Shown in pieces: positions 10,481-21,543 of a stretch of DNA of 64,000 nucleotides. The notes below the pieces were generated by a model. That model was not told the origin of the DNA. It was given only the letters and a program-made list of their open reading frames with translations, and did no database searches. Made by a program: the position numbers and the translations under genes. Position 1 is the stretch's first letter. Every line of letters begins with the position of its first letter. Source of the stretch: Dactylorhiza incarnata (taxonomy: Eukaryota; Streptophyta; Magnoliopsida; Asparagales; Orchidaceae); contig JAWHQI010000049.1 of assembly GCA_033032865.1 (NCBI GenBank), positions 4,588,001 through 4,652,000 of the forward strand, in the 5' to 3' direction.

Positions 10481-12069
10481 ATGGTGCCAAAGATGGCAAA
10501 GGATCTCCATGAAGGATATGAGATCATTAGGAATGGATTCCAGCATGCCCATGTTGAGATTCAATAAGTGATTGAAATTCTAATTGATCAAGGTTTAGAA
10601 TATCTTCTAGCAGAGCCGACTGTAATTCTCAAAACTGAAGTCCTGGAATTATTCAACAATGCCAAATTGTCATCCTCCAATTCTTCAGTTAAGTCTAAGA
10701 TAGGAAGGATAAAGATATAGATTTCTCCAAGAAAGATGGAGAAGGCCCTTCAACTGTCATCTTGCAATCAAGATGAGGAAGAAGAAGTATCTGAGAAAGT
10801 AAAGGACAAGGCCCTAAAGTGGTGTGAATATGGTGATGCCAGGACTGGCTCACTAAAGAGGAAATTCATCAATCAGAGAGGCAAGCTTCTGTCTGATATA
10901 GTTGGGAAGGTACTGCTGTGCAAGCCTAGATCTCATGAATCAATCTCCAAGCATATTTTTGATCTGATGTCAAGAGTGATCTTGAAGTATAATACATCCT
11001 GGGCTATTGTCATATTCCAGAGAATTAAAGAATGTCTGCAGGCCCACAACCTTGGTAGAATTCTTTCCTTATACCTTCTGAACACATACCCAAAAGAGCT
11101 TGATAAGTCTAAAGGTTCCAACCTCCATTACTTGAAAAGAATGGACATTAAAACTTTGGACAGGTTCTCAAGGGTGCTCCCAATAAGCCAGCCCTCTGAG
11201 TTGAAGGAAAAGAAGAAGACAGTAACAAAGGGGCTGAGGAAAGCCAGAATGATCTGCTCTGATTCTGGGTCAGAGACAGAAGAAAATGCCCCAACTGAGG
11301 AAAATCACATTCCTGCCAGCAGTCCACCCAAGGCTGATCAAGGAGGAGACAATGACACAGAAGGTCATGAAGGTCATGCTGCTACTAAAGAGCATGAGAA
11401 GGATAAAGCTGATACTGGTGATAAAGATCATGAGAAAAGTGAGGAGACTGCTCATAATGTAGCAAAGACAGATGAACAAGGAGGAGATTAGACTGTAAGT
11501 GATGTTCCCAAGTCTCTTACTGCTGATGAAACTGTGCTAAAAGTGCCCTCAGATTTAGAAGATCAAGAAGAGGGATGTATATACACTACTACTGAATACA
11601 AGGTAAGATTGATCTAATTATATCAAATCTAGAGACAAGATTTAATCTAATCCCTCATGAAGTACCAGATTACTCGAGAGATGATCTTGAGGATCATGAT
11701 GCCCCATATGAGGGGGAGCAGTAGAAGAAATGCTCTGATAAGGAAGATAAGGGTGCTCCTAATGATGGGGAGCAAGTTGTCTCAACTGACAAAGGAAGTA
11801 AGGAGGTTGTAGAAGATGATGCTGACAAGAAGGATGATGCAGCCGAGGGGGAGCATGACAAGCATGAAATGGATACATTGAGAGGGGTGCCTGAAGTCCA
11901 TCCCTCCACATCAGTTGTATCACATGAACAACTCCTGAGTTCAATCATTGAATGTCATATGACTTTAATTAAGGATTATATTGATAGATCTGTCTTGACA
12001 ATGAAGAAAGATGTCATGACTGAGATTCAAGAAATTATGGAAGAAATTTCCTTCCTTAATAAGCAGATG
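10481..12069 (+). pseudogene. SIRE-P third ORF, first part (former env-like ORF)
   Basis: It starts at an ATG about 100 bp after the TATA box. Stops interrupt at about 10564 and 10719, and the longest open part is 10736-11491 (251 codons). The block GKLLSDIVGKVL..KPRSHESISKH, with a downstream LGRIL, aligns with the third ORF of SIRE-M (LFDIIGKVL..GHDYINRH, then FGRII), so the two are homologous. Downstream come a basic stretch (KEKKKTVTKGLRKAR), a Ser/Glu-rich acidic region and His/Asp/Lys-rich low complexity, then more coding in other frames to 12069. SIRE-M interrupts it there, and the frame continues at 47795. Function unknown; no transmembrane segment was noticed. Confidence 0.6.
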
Positions 12070-12337
12070 TGAAAGTGGAGGTTAGATCTTAAGTTACTCT
12101 AGAGGGGGGTGAATAGAGTATTAAAACTTTTTATTAGTTTTTAAAGCAGAATTAAAATACTGATGTATATATATGTGTAATGCAGAGTGTGTTATATAAT
12201 GAATAAAGAAAATAGCACACAACACAGAAACAATACAGAAAATCACAAGCACAGGGGAAACAATAAAAATATAGTAGTTCCCCAATAAATCTGGTTACGT
12301 CTACTCTTCTACCACAGCTGGTAGGAATCCACTAGGA

Positions 12338-12475
12338 GTTTTTGATAAGGTGTCCACACACCACAGAGCTTTTGATAAGGTGCTCAAGGCCAGGGGTTTT
12401 TTGATAAGGTGTCCACACACCAATAAGCTTTTGATAAAGTGCTTAAAAACCACACAAGGATTTTTTGATAAGGTG
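12338..12475 (-). repeat. Tandem CACCTTATCAAAA motif in SIRE-M LTR
   Basis: On the plus strand TTTTGATAAGGTG or a one-base variant recurs five times at roughly 30-bp spacing. The spacers alternate between CCACACACC-type and CTCAAGGCC-type sequence. The block lies between the TATA-like box and the 3' end of the LTR, so it would be transcribed at both RNA ends. The 5' LTR carries the same block (about 46500-46635). Confidence 0.8.
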
Positions 12476-13231
12476 TCTTGCCACCACTGTGTAAACTTTT
12501 GAAGGGAGAATTAACCCTGTACAAGATAAGGTAAAGAGGTTTAGAGTGTTCTTCTCTGTCAATATTTCTGAGAGAAGACAAAAGGTGTTGAGGATGAAAG
12601 CTCCCCCTATCTGTTTGAAGTTGTTGACAACTTGAGGTTGAAGCTTTCTCTAAAACAGAAATCTTTTGTAGCAGAATAATCTGGAAGAAGTAAATCTTCA
12701 GATTGTTGTTGCTCTTTGGAAGATTTGAACTTGCAGCAGATCTGAGAGAATGAATGTTGTTCTCAGAGAGATGAAGATGCTGCCTTTAGAAAGAAGAAGA
12801 CTGAAGGTATATGTTCTCTGTATGTGTTTTCTTCTTCTTCTCCTTTTTCTAAATCCTTCTGTATACTTGTTGTTCTAAAGAACTATATTTCTTAGAGATA
12901 AAAAAAATGATTGTGAAAGATCTGTCTCTATAAAGGAGTACGACTATTTTTTTATATACTTCCTTCTTTGATAGCTTTTATTATTTGAAATTCAAATCAT
13001 CTGTCTTTAAGGAATATATTATTCTGGCTTAAATCCTTCTTTGAACTATAACAGCTACCAAAACGATTTTGGCAGGTCCTTTTTGATTCCTTTGACGTGA
13101 AAAATGTCGTAGCATTAAATGTCAACGACTATTTTTGTCTTGGAATAGAAGGAATAAAAGAATATAATAAATGAATAAGATATCCTTACTAAACTGACTG
13201 AATACGTCCAAAAATACTTGAATAGATCCGT

Positions 13232-13490
13232 TAAGGTCGTCGATCTGCATTCAGAGTGTTGACAAAATAACTGATATAAATAATCTGGACTTGTATTTGT
13301 CGAACTGAGCTTTAATATAGAATTTGTCGAGCTCTGGCTGGAATTCGTCGAACGCTGCTTGTCATTTGTCGAACGCTGCTCAGATAATGTCGAGCGCTGG
13401 AACTGGCTATAATTCTTCAGTCTGCTGAGAAGAATTCGTCGAACGAAGCTAGACATTCGTCGAACACCACTTGCCATTTGTCGAATGATG
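13232..13490 (-). promoter_or_regulatory. TCGTCGAACG motif array in SIRE-M 3' LTR U3
   Basis: About eight to nine copies with consensus ATTYGTCGAACGCTG are seen on the plus strand, for example near 13296, 13324, 13344, 13365, 13434, 13455 and 13475. They fall within about 250 bp at the U3 end of the LTR. The copy at 13365 (ATTTGTCGAACGCTG) also occurs exactly, on the other strand, in the internal array at about 16791. The 5' LTR carries the matching array at 47455-47650. Confidence 0.8.
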
Positions 13491-13628
13491 GGAACTTAAA
13501 TATTCCTTAAGTTCTAGCTAATCAATCATCCTAAAGAGTTGACCCTTAGGCTATACAATGGGGTCAACTTGATCCTTAGTTAAAACATAGTGATCCTAGC
13601 CCAAAACAGTAATAGGGTTGTTCCAACA

Positions 13629-13643
13629 ATCTCCCCCTATTTG
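13629..13643 (-). other. SIRE-M polypurine tract
   Basis: On the minus strand the sequence reads AAATAGGGGGAGAT directly before the TGTTGG start of the 3' LTR. This is the usual place and composition for the plus-strand primer in reverse transcription. SIRE-P has the nearly identical AAATAGGGGGAGAT before its own 3' LTR (49108-49121), which supports a shared lineage. Confidence 0.85.
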
Positions 13644-13826
13644 GGTTAGGATACTATTTGACAATTAATCAAATAAATACAATAGAAAACATAAACAATA
13701 GAGCATAAAAGATATATATCTGACAGAATGAAAATTCATTTCAGCAGATTGAATAAAGATAGTGCTCTGACTTCATTATAATCAAAATGTTTAACAATAA
13801 CAAAAATAAATAAGTCTGAACCTCTT

Positions 13827-15686
13827 TTACTTCTTTGCTGATGGAGGTTTGAAGATGATTATCCTGTTTGGATCTTCAGACTTCTTCTTGCTTATGTAGA
13901 GATCTTGAGCACCAATAACAGTTTGAGATTTGACATGAGGGACAAAAGCTCCTGGGTGCTTTTCAAGATATTCTTCAGCATTGAATAACTCTTTGGAATT
14001 GTACTTGTCAAGCTCTTTCCTTCTGTATTCAGACATGGTAGAAATGTTTGTGAAATCTTTACCTTCTGATTTTGCTTTGTTAATTTGGGCATAAGCAATT
14101 GTTTCTTTGAGTCTTGCCATTTGAGATAATCTTTCCTCTTCAGGATCTGGAAGATAGGAAACACATTCTGAAATATCAACTTGATCTTGAAGATCACTTT
14201 GAGAATTTTTGATCTTGTGAAAAGATCCATCAGAAATATGAAGCATGTATTCTGAAGATATTTGAGGTGAAATAATGACTGGACTTTCTTGTGAAGCAAC
14301 TACTGATTTCTTAGAAGGAGGATTACTGGCTGATCCTGATACTTGAGATCCACTGGAACTGCCAGATTTCCTTGAATGCTGAGAGCTGGGCTTCTGGGAG
14401 AAGGATGATGGTGCTGCTGAGCCTGCTGATGGAGGAGGAGGAGGAGGAGGAAGATGGTTATATTTGACAGGTTTGTCAGAATAATAACCAGTTTTCTTGA
14501 ATTTCTTTCTCCTCTTCATTTCATTTCTGGAGAACTTCATCCAGTGAGGGGTATCCTTGTCAAGAGTGATATTATGAAGGATGTAGTAGAGAATATTACT
14601 ATCTGGGTTAGGAGGCTTGGGGACAGCCTTTGACTTTGCTTTTCTTTTCTTTCTTTTCCTTGATAATGTGTCATCAGAATCACTATCATTGTCTTCTTCA
14701 TTAGAATCAGAAGAGGGAATTGGATTATCATATAAGTTATTAACCAATTTAAGAGCTTTGATTCTTTGCTCTTCAGCTTCATAAGCTTCATCCTCTGCTT
14801 TCCAGATTTCATCAAAGTCTGGAATTGGTGATTCATCAAAGACAAAAGTTGGGAATTCAAAATTATTAATAATTTCTTCTGAAATTTTAACTGATTCATC
14901 TGCAAGACTTTGAACTGGAACTGGAACAAGAGCTGGAACTGCTCTTTGAACTGCAAAACTACTAATGATCTTTTTCAACAAAACTTTGTCAATTGGAGTA
15001 GTATAAGGAACAATTGCTCTAGAATAATTATGATATTTTGGCAGATTAGAGTAAATAGGACTGAACTTAGATAGCAAAGAGATAATATCTAGGGAGGGAT
15101 GTATATAGATATTATTAATTTCTTCTATAGCTAGTATTCCAGATGCTTCAACCAAATCAAACATTTCTAAATCAGAAATTTTAACTGATTCTTCAACTAA
15201 AATTGTATCCTCTGAAGCTGGAATAAAAATTGTATCGGTATCAAAAATTGTAGCTATATGAGAAACTATATCCTCTGAAATTTGAGCTTCTGGAACTTCT
15301 TCATGAGGCATCTCCCCCTGCCTAGCTTCAGGGAGACCTAAATCTAGGCCCCTAGAAGAAGGGACAGAGATAGAGGAAGGAATTGAAGATATAGTAGAAG
15401 ATAGTTTAAAAATTCCTTGAAGAATTGGAGCAATTTTTGCATCCAATGTGGAGTCAAGAGTAGAAAGAATGTTATAGACTGGAGCAAGTTTTGCATCCAG
15501 GATTTGATCAATCTTGGGAAGAATATAGTCAAGAATTTGACCTGCAACAGTGTGGAAATGTAGAAATAGCATTAGAAGTGGATGGAATGGAAGTTGGTAC
15601 AAAAATGTTTGCAACATTTGCATGTTGTTGAGGGATGTCAGAATGAATAGGGCAAGAGTGATGGATGGGTGAATGATGGTCATCAT
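13827..15686 (-). pseudogene. SIRE-M third ORF, C-terminal 619-codon part
   Basis: This is an open frame of 619 codons after pol. Visible features are heptad-like repeats (ILDAKLAP.., LDAKIAP.., residues about 60-90), an acidic Ser/Asp run (about 328-339) followed directly by a basic cluster SRKRKKRKAKSK (about 342-353) that looks like a nuclear localisation signal, and a Pro run encoded by (GGA)n near 14430. A Ser/Gly-rich segment and a charged C-terminus follow. The hydrophobic first 45 residues look like a wrong-frame reading: another frame over 15540-15700 continues the preceding ORF piece. No convincing signal peptide or membrane anchor supports the old name envelope-like. Function unknown. 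Confidence 0.6.
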
Positions 15687-15719
15687 GCATGGGAGATGGA
15701 GGTGGAGAAGTGTGAGGAG

Positions 15720-16610
15720 TTAGAATGGTTGATGAGGATGGAATGTCATCATTGCTGGGGAAATATTTTGAGGTGGAGATGGGAGAGGAGGAGAAGAAAC
15801 AATAGGAGGAGGAGAAGAAGCTTCTAGAAGGGGTGAGGGAATGACTGAATCAGTCCTTGTGCCTTCAGAAGTTTTCTTCTTTGTAATTGCTCCCCTGTTC
15901 TTCTTGGTAAACACCCTATCCCATTTAGCAAAGAGAGCTGAAGTCAGCTTCTTGCTGGCATTAATGGTCACCTTGGGAGAGACCATATGGTCTTGGTGTC
16001 TTTCCTGCAAAACAATTCCTATAATCCTTCCAAAACAAACATTTTCCTTTGAAATCTTCTTCTTAATCAATCCAAACAAGATTGATCCCCAGTTCATTTT
16101 CTTCTTTTCCATTATGGCCACCATCAACATAAATTTGTGCCTATTAATATAATCATGTCCTGTTGTTTTCCCTTACAACACTTTGCCAATTATATCAAAA
16201 AGAAACTTATATTCCACAGATAAGTTCTTCTTAAGTAGGTGATTAGGGTTTCCAGTGGAATGACCCATTTTAATCAGTGCTTCATTAGTTTCAACAGAGC
16301 TGAGCTCTATTTCATCATCACCATTAACAAAACCAAAAACCTCAGTTAAAATGGTAGGGGTAAGAGAGACCTGATGTCCTGAGATGTTTCCTGTCAGACG
16401 TTCATCTTCCTGCTTAGCCGTAAAACACCATTACTTGATTTCTGCTGTGTGCAGCTTTATTCTCATCCTCATTAACTTCTTTAACTGCTGCTCTTCAAAC
16501 AGTTGAAGAATATCCTTGAAGATTTGGTCAGATTGAGTGAATGATTCCAGGTCAATGTCAAACCCAGCATCGAACTTCATTGAGTAGAGCACGGCTTGAG
16601 AAATCGCCAT
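15720..16610 (-). pseudogene. SIRE-M third ORF, N-terminal part
   Basis: It begins at the ATG at 16610 (ATGGCGATTTCTCAAGCC), about 100 bp after a TATA box and right after a possible splice acceptor TTTCTTGCAG. Open pieces are 16431-16610 and 15720-16130, broken by stops and frameshifts. The middle (LFDIIGKVL..GHDYINRH, then FGRIIGIVL) aligns with the third ORF of SIRE-P. This resembles the conserved core of a group of proteins often annotated as putative plant transposon protein; that assignment is from memory and uncertain. Confidence 0.6.
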
Positions 16611-16697
16611 GTGTACCTGCAAGAAAGAAAGATCAAGTGCAGAGGGGAACTAGAGGGAAACGATTTCTGTAGGCGCAATCTATTATGTATAGAAAAA

Positions 16698-16935
16698 AGA
16701 TATTATATAGATCGGAGAAAGGGGTGCATTTGAGGAGCGGGGTTTGGCAAAAAAAAAGAAGTCAAAAAGACTTTAGGTCTCCGTCAGACAGCGTTCGACA
16801 AATAAAAATATCCTTTTCGTCGACCACCGTTCGACAAATGAAATTTTCTTTATCGATTCTGAAGTTAACAGGTTTTGTCGACCGCCGTTCGACAAATGAT
16901 TAGATTCGTCGTCCTCCGTTCGATGAATTGAGGGG
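16698..16935 (-). promoter_or_regulatory. Putative internal promoter of the SIRE-M third ORF
   Basis: On the minus strand four sites of type ATTTGTCGAACG or ATTCATCGAACG, several paired with an inverted GTCGAC half, lie between 16935 and 16791. The last is an exact 15-bp match (ATTTGTCGAACGCTG) to this element's LTR array. A TATA box (TATATAAT on the minus strand, 16702-16709) follows about 82 bp downstream, and the third-ORF ATG (16610) about 100 bp further. The layout matches SIRE-P 10139-10481 although the motif is different. Promoter function is inferred. Confidence 0.6.
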
Positions 16936-17048
16936 ATAAATAGAAATTTTAAGTTTTAACAAATTGAATCTCCATCTATCATTCCTAGTCGATTTATAAA
17001 GAAGATGTGCTTCTTTTCATCCAAGAGCTTGGTGAAAATGTCAGCTCT

Positions 17049-18751
17049 TTATAAATCAGTAGAAATGAACTGTAGGTAAATTTTATTTTTATCCACATTA
17101 TCCCTAAGGAAGTGGTGCCTAATCTCTATGTGTTTAGTCCTACTATGGAGAACTGGATTTTGTGCTATAGATATTGCACTTGTATTGTCACAAAATATAG
17201 TTGATTTATTTAAGTTGATACCATAGTCTAGAAGTTGATTTTGTATCCACAACATCTGTGAGCAGCAACTGCCAACATCCATATATTCAGCTTCAGTTGT
17301 TAATGTAGACACAAATGTCTGCTTTTTACAAAACAAGACACAAGCATGTCACCAAGAAAATGACAAGTTCCTGATGTGCTTTTCCTGTCTACTCTGCATC
17401 CAGCATAATCTGAATATGAGAATCCAGTTAATTCAAATTTAGATGCTGTTGGATACCAAAGTCCTAGATTAGGGCAACCCTTTATATATCTCAAAATCCT
17501 TTTTAATAAAATTAAGTGAGATTCTTTGGGGTTAAATTGAAATCTAGCACAAATACAGGTAGCAAACATTATGTCAAGTCTACTAGCTGTTAAATAAAGT
17601 AGTGAACCAACAATTGCTCTGTATACTTTTGAATCAACAGGTTTCCCTGATTCATTATTAACAACAACAGCATTTGAGGGCATGGGTGTTTTCATGGTGG
17701 AAGAATCAGACATACCAAATCTTCTCACTAATTCTTTAGCATACTTAGATTGGGATATGAAGATTCCATTTTGAGTTTGCTTTACTTGAAGACCAAGGAA
17801 GTATGATAGCTCACCCATACTACTCATTTCAAATCTTGATTGCATTAGATTGGAAAATCTTTTGCACAAATTTGAATAAGTAGAGCCAAAGATAATGTCA
17901 TCTACATATATTTGAACTAGTAGAGTTTGATTTTTATGTATTTTGAAAAATAAGGTTTTATCTACTATGCCTCTACATAAATTATTTTCCAGAAGAAAAC
18001 TAGCTAAAGTTTCATACCATGCTCTAGGAGCTTGTTTGAGACCATAGAGAGCTTTCTTAAGCTTAAATACAAAAGAGGGTTTAGTTGGAGAGATGAAACC
18101 TGGTGGTTGTTCCACATAAACTTCTTCTTTGATTTCTCCATTTAGCAATGCACTCTTCACATCCATTTGATAAACTTTGAATCTTTTGTATGCAGCAAAT
18201 GCAAGGAAGATCCTGATTGCCTCTAACCTTGCAACTGGTGCAAATGTCTGATCATAGTCTATCCCTTCTTCCTGTGAGTATCCTTGAGCTACTAGCCTAG
18301 CTTTGTTTCTCACAATATTTTCCTCTGCATCAAGCTTGTTCTTGTAGACCCATTTGGTTCCAATCACTGGATAATTCTTTGGTCTTGGAACCAAATCCCA
18401 AACTTTGTTCCTTTCAAATTGGTTGAGCTCCTCCTGCATTGCAAGAATCCACTTTGGATCTTGTTCTGCATCTTTTATGGTTTGAGGTTCAACTTGTGAT
18501 AGGAAACAAGTATGCATCTGATTTTGGTGTAGTTGATGCCTTGTTTGAACACCTACTAAAATATCTCCAATCACTTGTGAAATTGGATGATCTCTAACTG
18601 TGATGGGGTCAACAGTTAGAGTTGGTTCAGCAATTGTATCCACTTGGGGAATTTGTTCAGCTGCTATATCTTGTGAAGAATGATCTGTTGTTGTCTGTTC
18701 TGAACTTTCAGCAAAAGATGGAAGATTTTCTTCTTCACTCTCTTCATCATT
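17049..18751 (-). pseudogene. SIRE-M reverse transcriptase and RNase H
   Basis: The main frame 17300-18643 (447 codons) contains a full copia [58 protein letters not shown] and the catalytic YVDD in [12 protein letters not shown] frameshift near 17330 moves the RNase H end into 17049-17336 ([34 protein letters not shown]). The frame upstream of 18643 is continuous with the integrase ORF except for one UAG at 18752-18754, a likely C-to-T change. RT copies the element RNA inside the particle. Confidence 0.85.
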
Positions 18752-20051
18752 CTACTTTTCAAGATTTAGAATTCCTTCTTTATGTAGAGCTAATTGATCT
18801 AGCTGCTCACATAATATAGGTACCTGCAGATTTTCTATGGTAGAAGGAATCTTCTCCTTATAAAACATGTTAGTTTCATCAAAAGAGGCATGCATAGATT
18901 CTTCTATTTTAAGAGTGGATTTATTATAAATCCTATATGCTTTACTGATTTGAGAATAACCTAAGAAAATTCCTTCATCTGATTTTGGTTCAAATTTCCT
19001 AAGGTATTTCTTATCATTATTGTGAATATAACATCTACAGCCAAATGTTCTAAAATAGTTAACTTTAGGTTTCTTCCCTTTAAGTAATTCATAAGGAGTC
19101 TTTCCATTAAGTTTGTGTATCAAACTTCTATTCAGAACATAATTTGATGTACTAACAGCCTCTGCCCTAAAGGATATGGACAAATTAGCATCTGCAAGCA
19201 ATGCTCTTGCTGATTCAATTAGAGTTCTATTTTTCCTTTCAACTACCCCATATTGTTGAGGAGTTCTAGGAGCTAAGAAACAATGCCTGATACCTTCCAT
19301 CTCACAGAATTCTTGCATAAGAAGAGACTCAAACTCAGTACCATGATCACTTCTGATCAATGCAACTACAATAGAGTACTCAATCTGTATGCTCTTAAGA
19401 AAGTCTGTAAGACCTTTAAAGTTATCTGACTTTTCTCTCAAAAAGAACACCCAAGTGAATCTAGAGAAGTCATCTACAATATCTAGAGCGTAAGACTTCC
19501 CCCCTAAACTCTTTGTTGTTATAGGTCCAAAAAGTTCCATATGTAGCAAATATAAGATTCTAGGTGAATCACTTTTAGATAATGATTTAAAACTATTTTT
19601 AGTTTGCTTACCTAGTTGACATGCCAAACATAGACCTTCTTTCTTGTATGAACCTGAGGGTAATCCTCTAACAATATTGTCCTTAGATAGTTTAGCAATG
19701 GTCCTAAGGTTTACTTGTCCTAATCTTTTGTGCCAAAGCTCACTAGATTTGCTTCCATCACTAAATAAACAAACTTCTGAAGTAGATGAATTGAAATTCA
19801 CTAAATATATATTACCTTGCCTAATACCTGATAAAACAGTAATATTATCAGTAGATTTAATAAGGCAATTCAATTTATTAAAAGTTACCTGATACCCTTC
19901 ATCACATAATTGACTTATGCTGATGAGGTTGTGCTTTAGTCCTTTGACATAAGCTACCTCTTTGAAGGTGACTTCTCCAACCTTGACTTTTCCATAGCCT
20001 TTGGTCTGTCCACAGTTGGAGTCTCCAAATACAACCTTTGGTCTAAGCTTT
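18752..20051 (-). pseudogene. SIRE-M integrase, main part
   Basis: It covers the GAG-pre-integrase, HHCC and core regions. Two key positions are altered. The second His of the zinc site reads Gln (WHKRLGQVNLRT), and the first catalytic acidic residue reads Glu (LHMELFGP where relatives have LHMDLFGP). The second Asp (RSDHGTEF) and the Glu (VERKNRTL) are present. Athila-1 interrupts at 20052 with the duplication GCTTT, and the protein continues upstream at 35578. An integrase with this core is unlikely to act. Confidence 0.8.
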
Positions 20052-21543
20052 TGACGCGCTATTTCCACACCGCTAATTAGCGGGCACGAAATGCGGTACG
20101 ACGGCAGTGCACCGGTCATTATCAAGTAATAAAAGTAGGGAGTAGCTCCCCGAATATCGTTTTCAAAGGACCGCAAGTTGGGTAGTACGATTTGCTTGTT
20201 AGGAGATTAATTATGAGGGTTTCTAAGTTTAACAAAAACAGGGGAGTTTTGATTGGTTTTATAGAACGGGAATGAGAAAACTAAACAAACTATGCGGGTC
20301 GCAATCACCACGTCGCTAGGTGGATGGATTTAGTGCAGGTCGCGATGCCGTAGCTTCGCTTAGCGGATGGCCGGTGAGCAAATGGATGAGGTGAGTGTAA
20401 ATGCGAGAGTTGAGGGTCGAAGGCACCTCTTCGCTATCGCTTCCAGCTTTTGCTAGAGCGAGTGCTAGAACATGTGGGTGTAAGTGGAGCGGGGGAGGAG
20501 CGCATCACAACACAGCATCAAGTAAGGAACAAGATCATAAACAAACTCCCATTCATAGACAAATAGAGGTTCACTTAGTTCATTACAACAATGAAGAGTA
20601 CATATCACAAAAAAGGAGAAGGGGTAGAAGGAACCACGAGATGAGAAGCCTCGCCGTGGATCTTGGACGGAATGGGTGGTCTTCACGCCTCCTCCGAGCT
20701 CAGTCCTTGGTTGCTTCCGGGGTTTAGAGGCCGTCACTGCCTCCAACCGTTGCCCGTCTTCTTCTCAGAGCTGGGTCACTTCTGCTTCGCCCAATGGAGA
20801 TGTCCTCCTCATGGAATGCTGGCCGTAGATGCGGAGAATGCTTCCGGGATCCTAGATGGACCTTAGGATCAATGGATGAAGCCTTCCCAAAGGGAGGAAT
20901 GGAAGGGAGAACCTTAGAGAGGTGAAACGGCGGACTGGCGCGCAGAAATCGCGCCCACAAACAGTGCGGAATCCCTAATTTCACGGAGCAGCGGTTTAAA
21001 TAAGGAGCAGAATAAATACTGTGCACGGTCAGTGGCGCACGACCAATGGTCGTGCGCGAAGGAATGCCTGTGATCGTGCGCAGTCAACCTGTAGCAAAGA
21101 AAAAGATGGAAAACAACGCACGGTCAGGGGCGCACGACCAGTGATCGTGCGCGAAGAAATGGCTGTGATCGTGCGGCAATGCTCTGTCTGGGACGGGAAT
21201 TAACGCACGACCAATGGTCGTGCGCCTGATCGTGCGCGAAGGAATGCGCACGATCAGAGGCTTTTTAGGCCAAAAATTGCCCCGCACCATCCCGAACGTG
21301 CACGCGATCCCAGGACCTGCAGGAAAAATACATATGACCCCGATCCGTGCACACCACCAGATCCATAACACAGGTATACAGTAATATATCAGAAAAACAT
21401 GCCACAAAAGGGGGAAGGATTGCACAAAAGGCGCATATACGCCATGCTATCAATATAAGCATATATGAACAGCAATTGAAGTGCAATGATACTAAAACAA
21501 ACCCAAATGAGGCTGAAAATCACTGTATAAACCAGACTCATCA
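20052..21543 (-). mobile_element. Athila-1 3' LTR
   Basis: 1492 bp, closely similar to the 5' LTR at 34102-35572. U3 on the minus strand holds the GCGCACGACCA palindrome array (about 21015-21265). A TATTTAAA box (minus, about 20996-21003) follows at the expected side. The purine tract lies directly to the right (21544). A few small indels separate the two LTRs, for example about 15 bp around 21313 that are missing near 35350. Confidence 0.88.
21015..21265 (-). promoter_or_regulatory. GCGCACGACCA palindrome array, Athila-1 3' LTR
   Basis: GCGCACGACCA joined to its inverted copy around one base occurs near 21037, and degenerate versions near 21130 and 21203. Half-sites such as GTGATCGTGCGC lie between them. 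A TATA-like TATTTAAA on the minus strand lies just beyond (about 21000). The 5' LTR copy is at about 35070-35305. The motif equals that of Athila-2 and of the solo LTR, although LTR sequence outside it differs a good deal. Confidence 0.75.

Larger units (their letters stand above)
12070..13628 (-). mobile_element. SIRE-M 3' LTR
   Basis: Read on the minus strand it begins TGTTGGAACAACCC and ends CCTCCACTTTCA. It contains a TCGTCGAAC motif array in U3 (13232-13490), a TATA-like box on the minus strand near 12948-12958 and a tandem motif block in R-U5 (12338-12475). It is nearly the same as the 5' LTR at 46234-47789, with scattered substitutions and small indels. The purine tract follows directly at 13629 (AGGGGGAGAT on the minus strand). 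Confidence 0.9.

Noticed and set aside
13827..15686. Envelope glycoprotein with N-terminal signal peptide
   Set aside because: The hydrophobic N-terminus belongs to a shifted frame, and no anchor was found further on.
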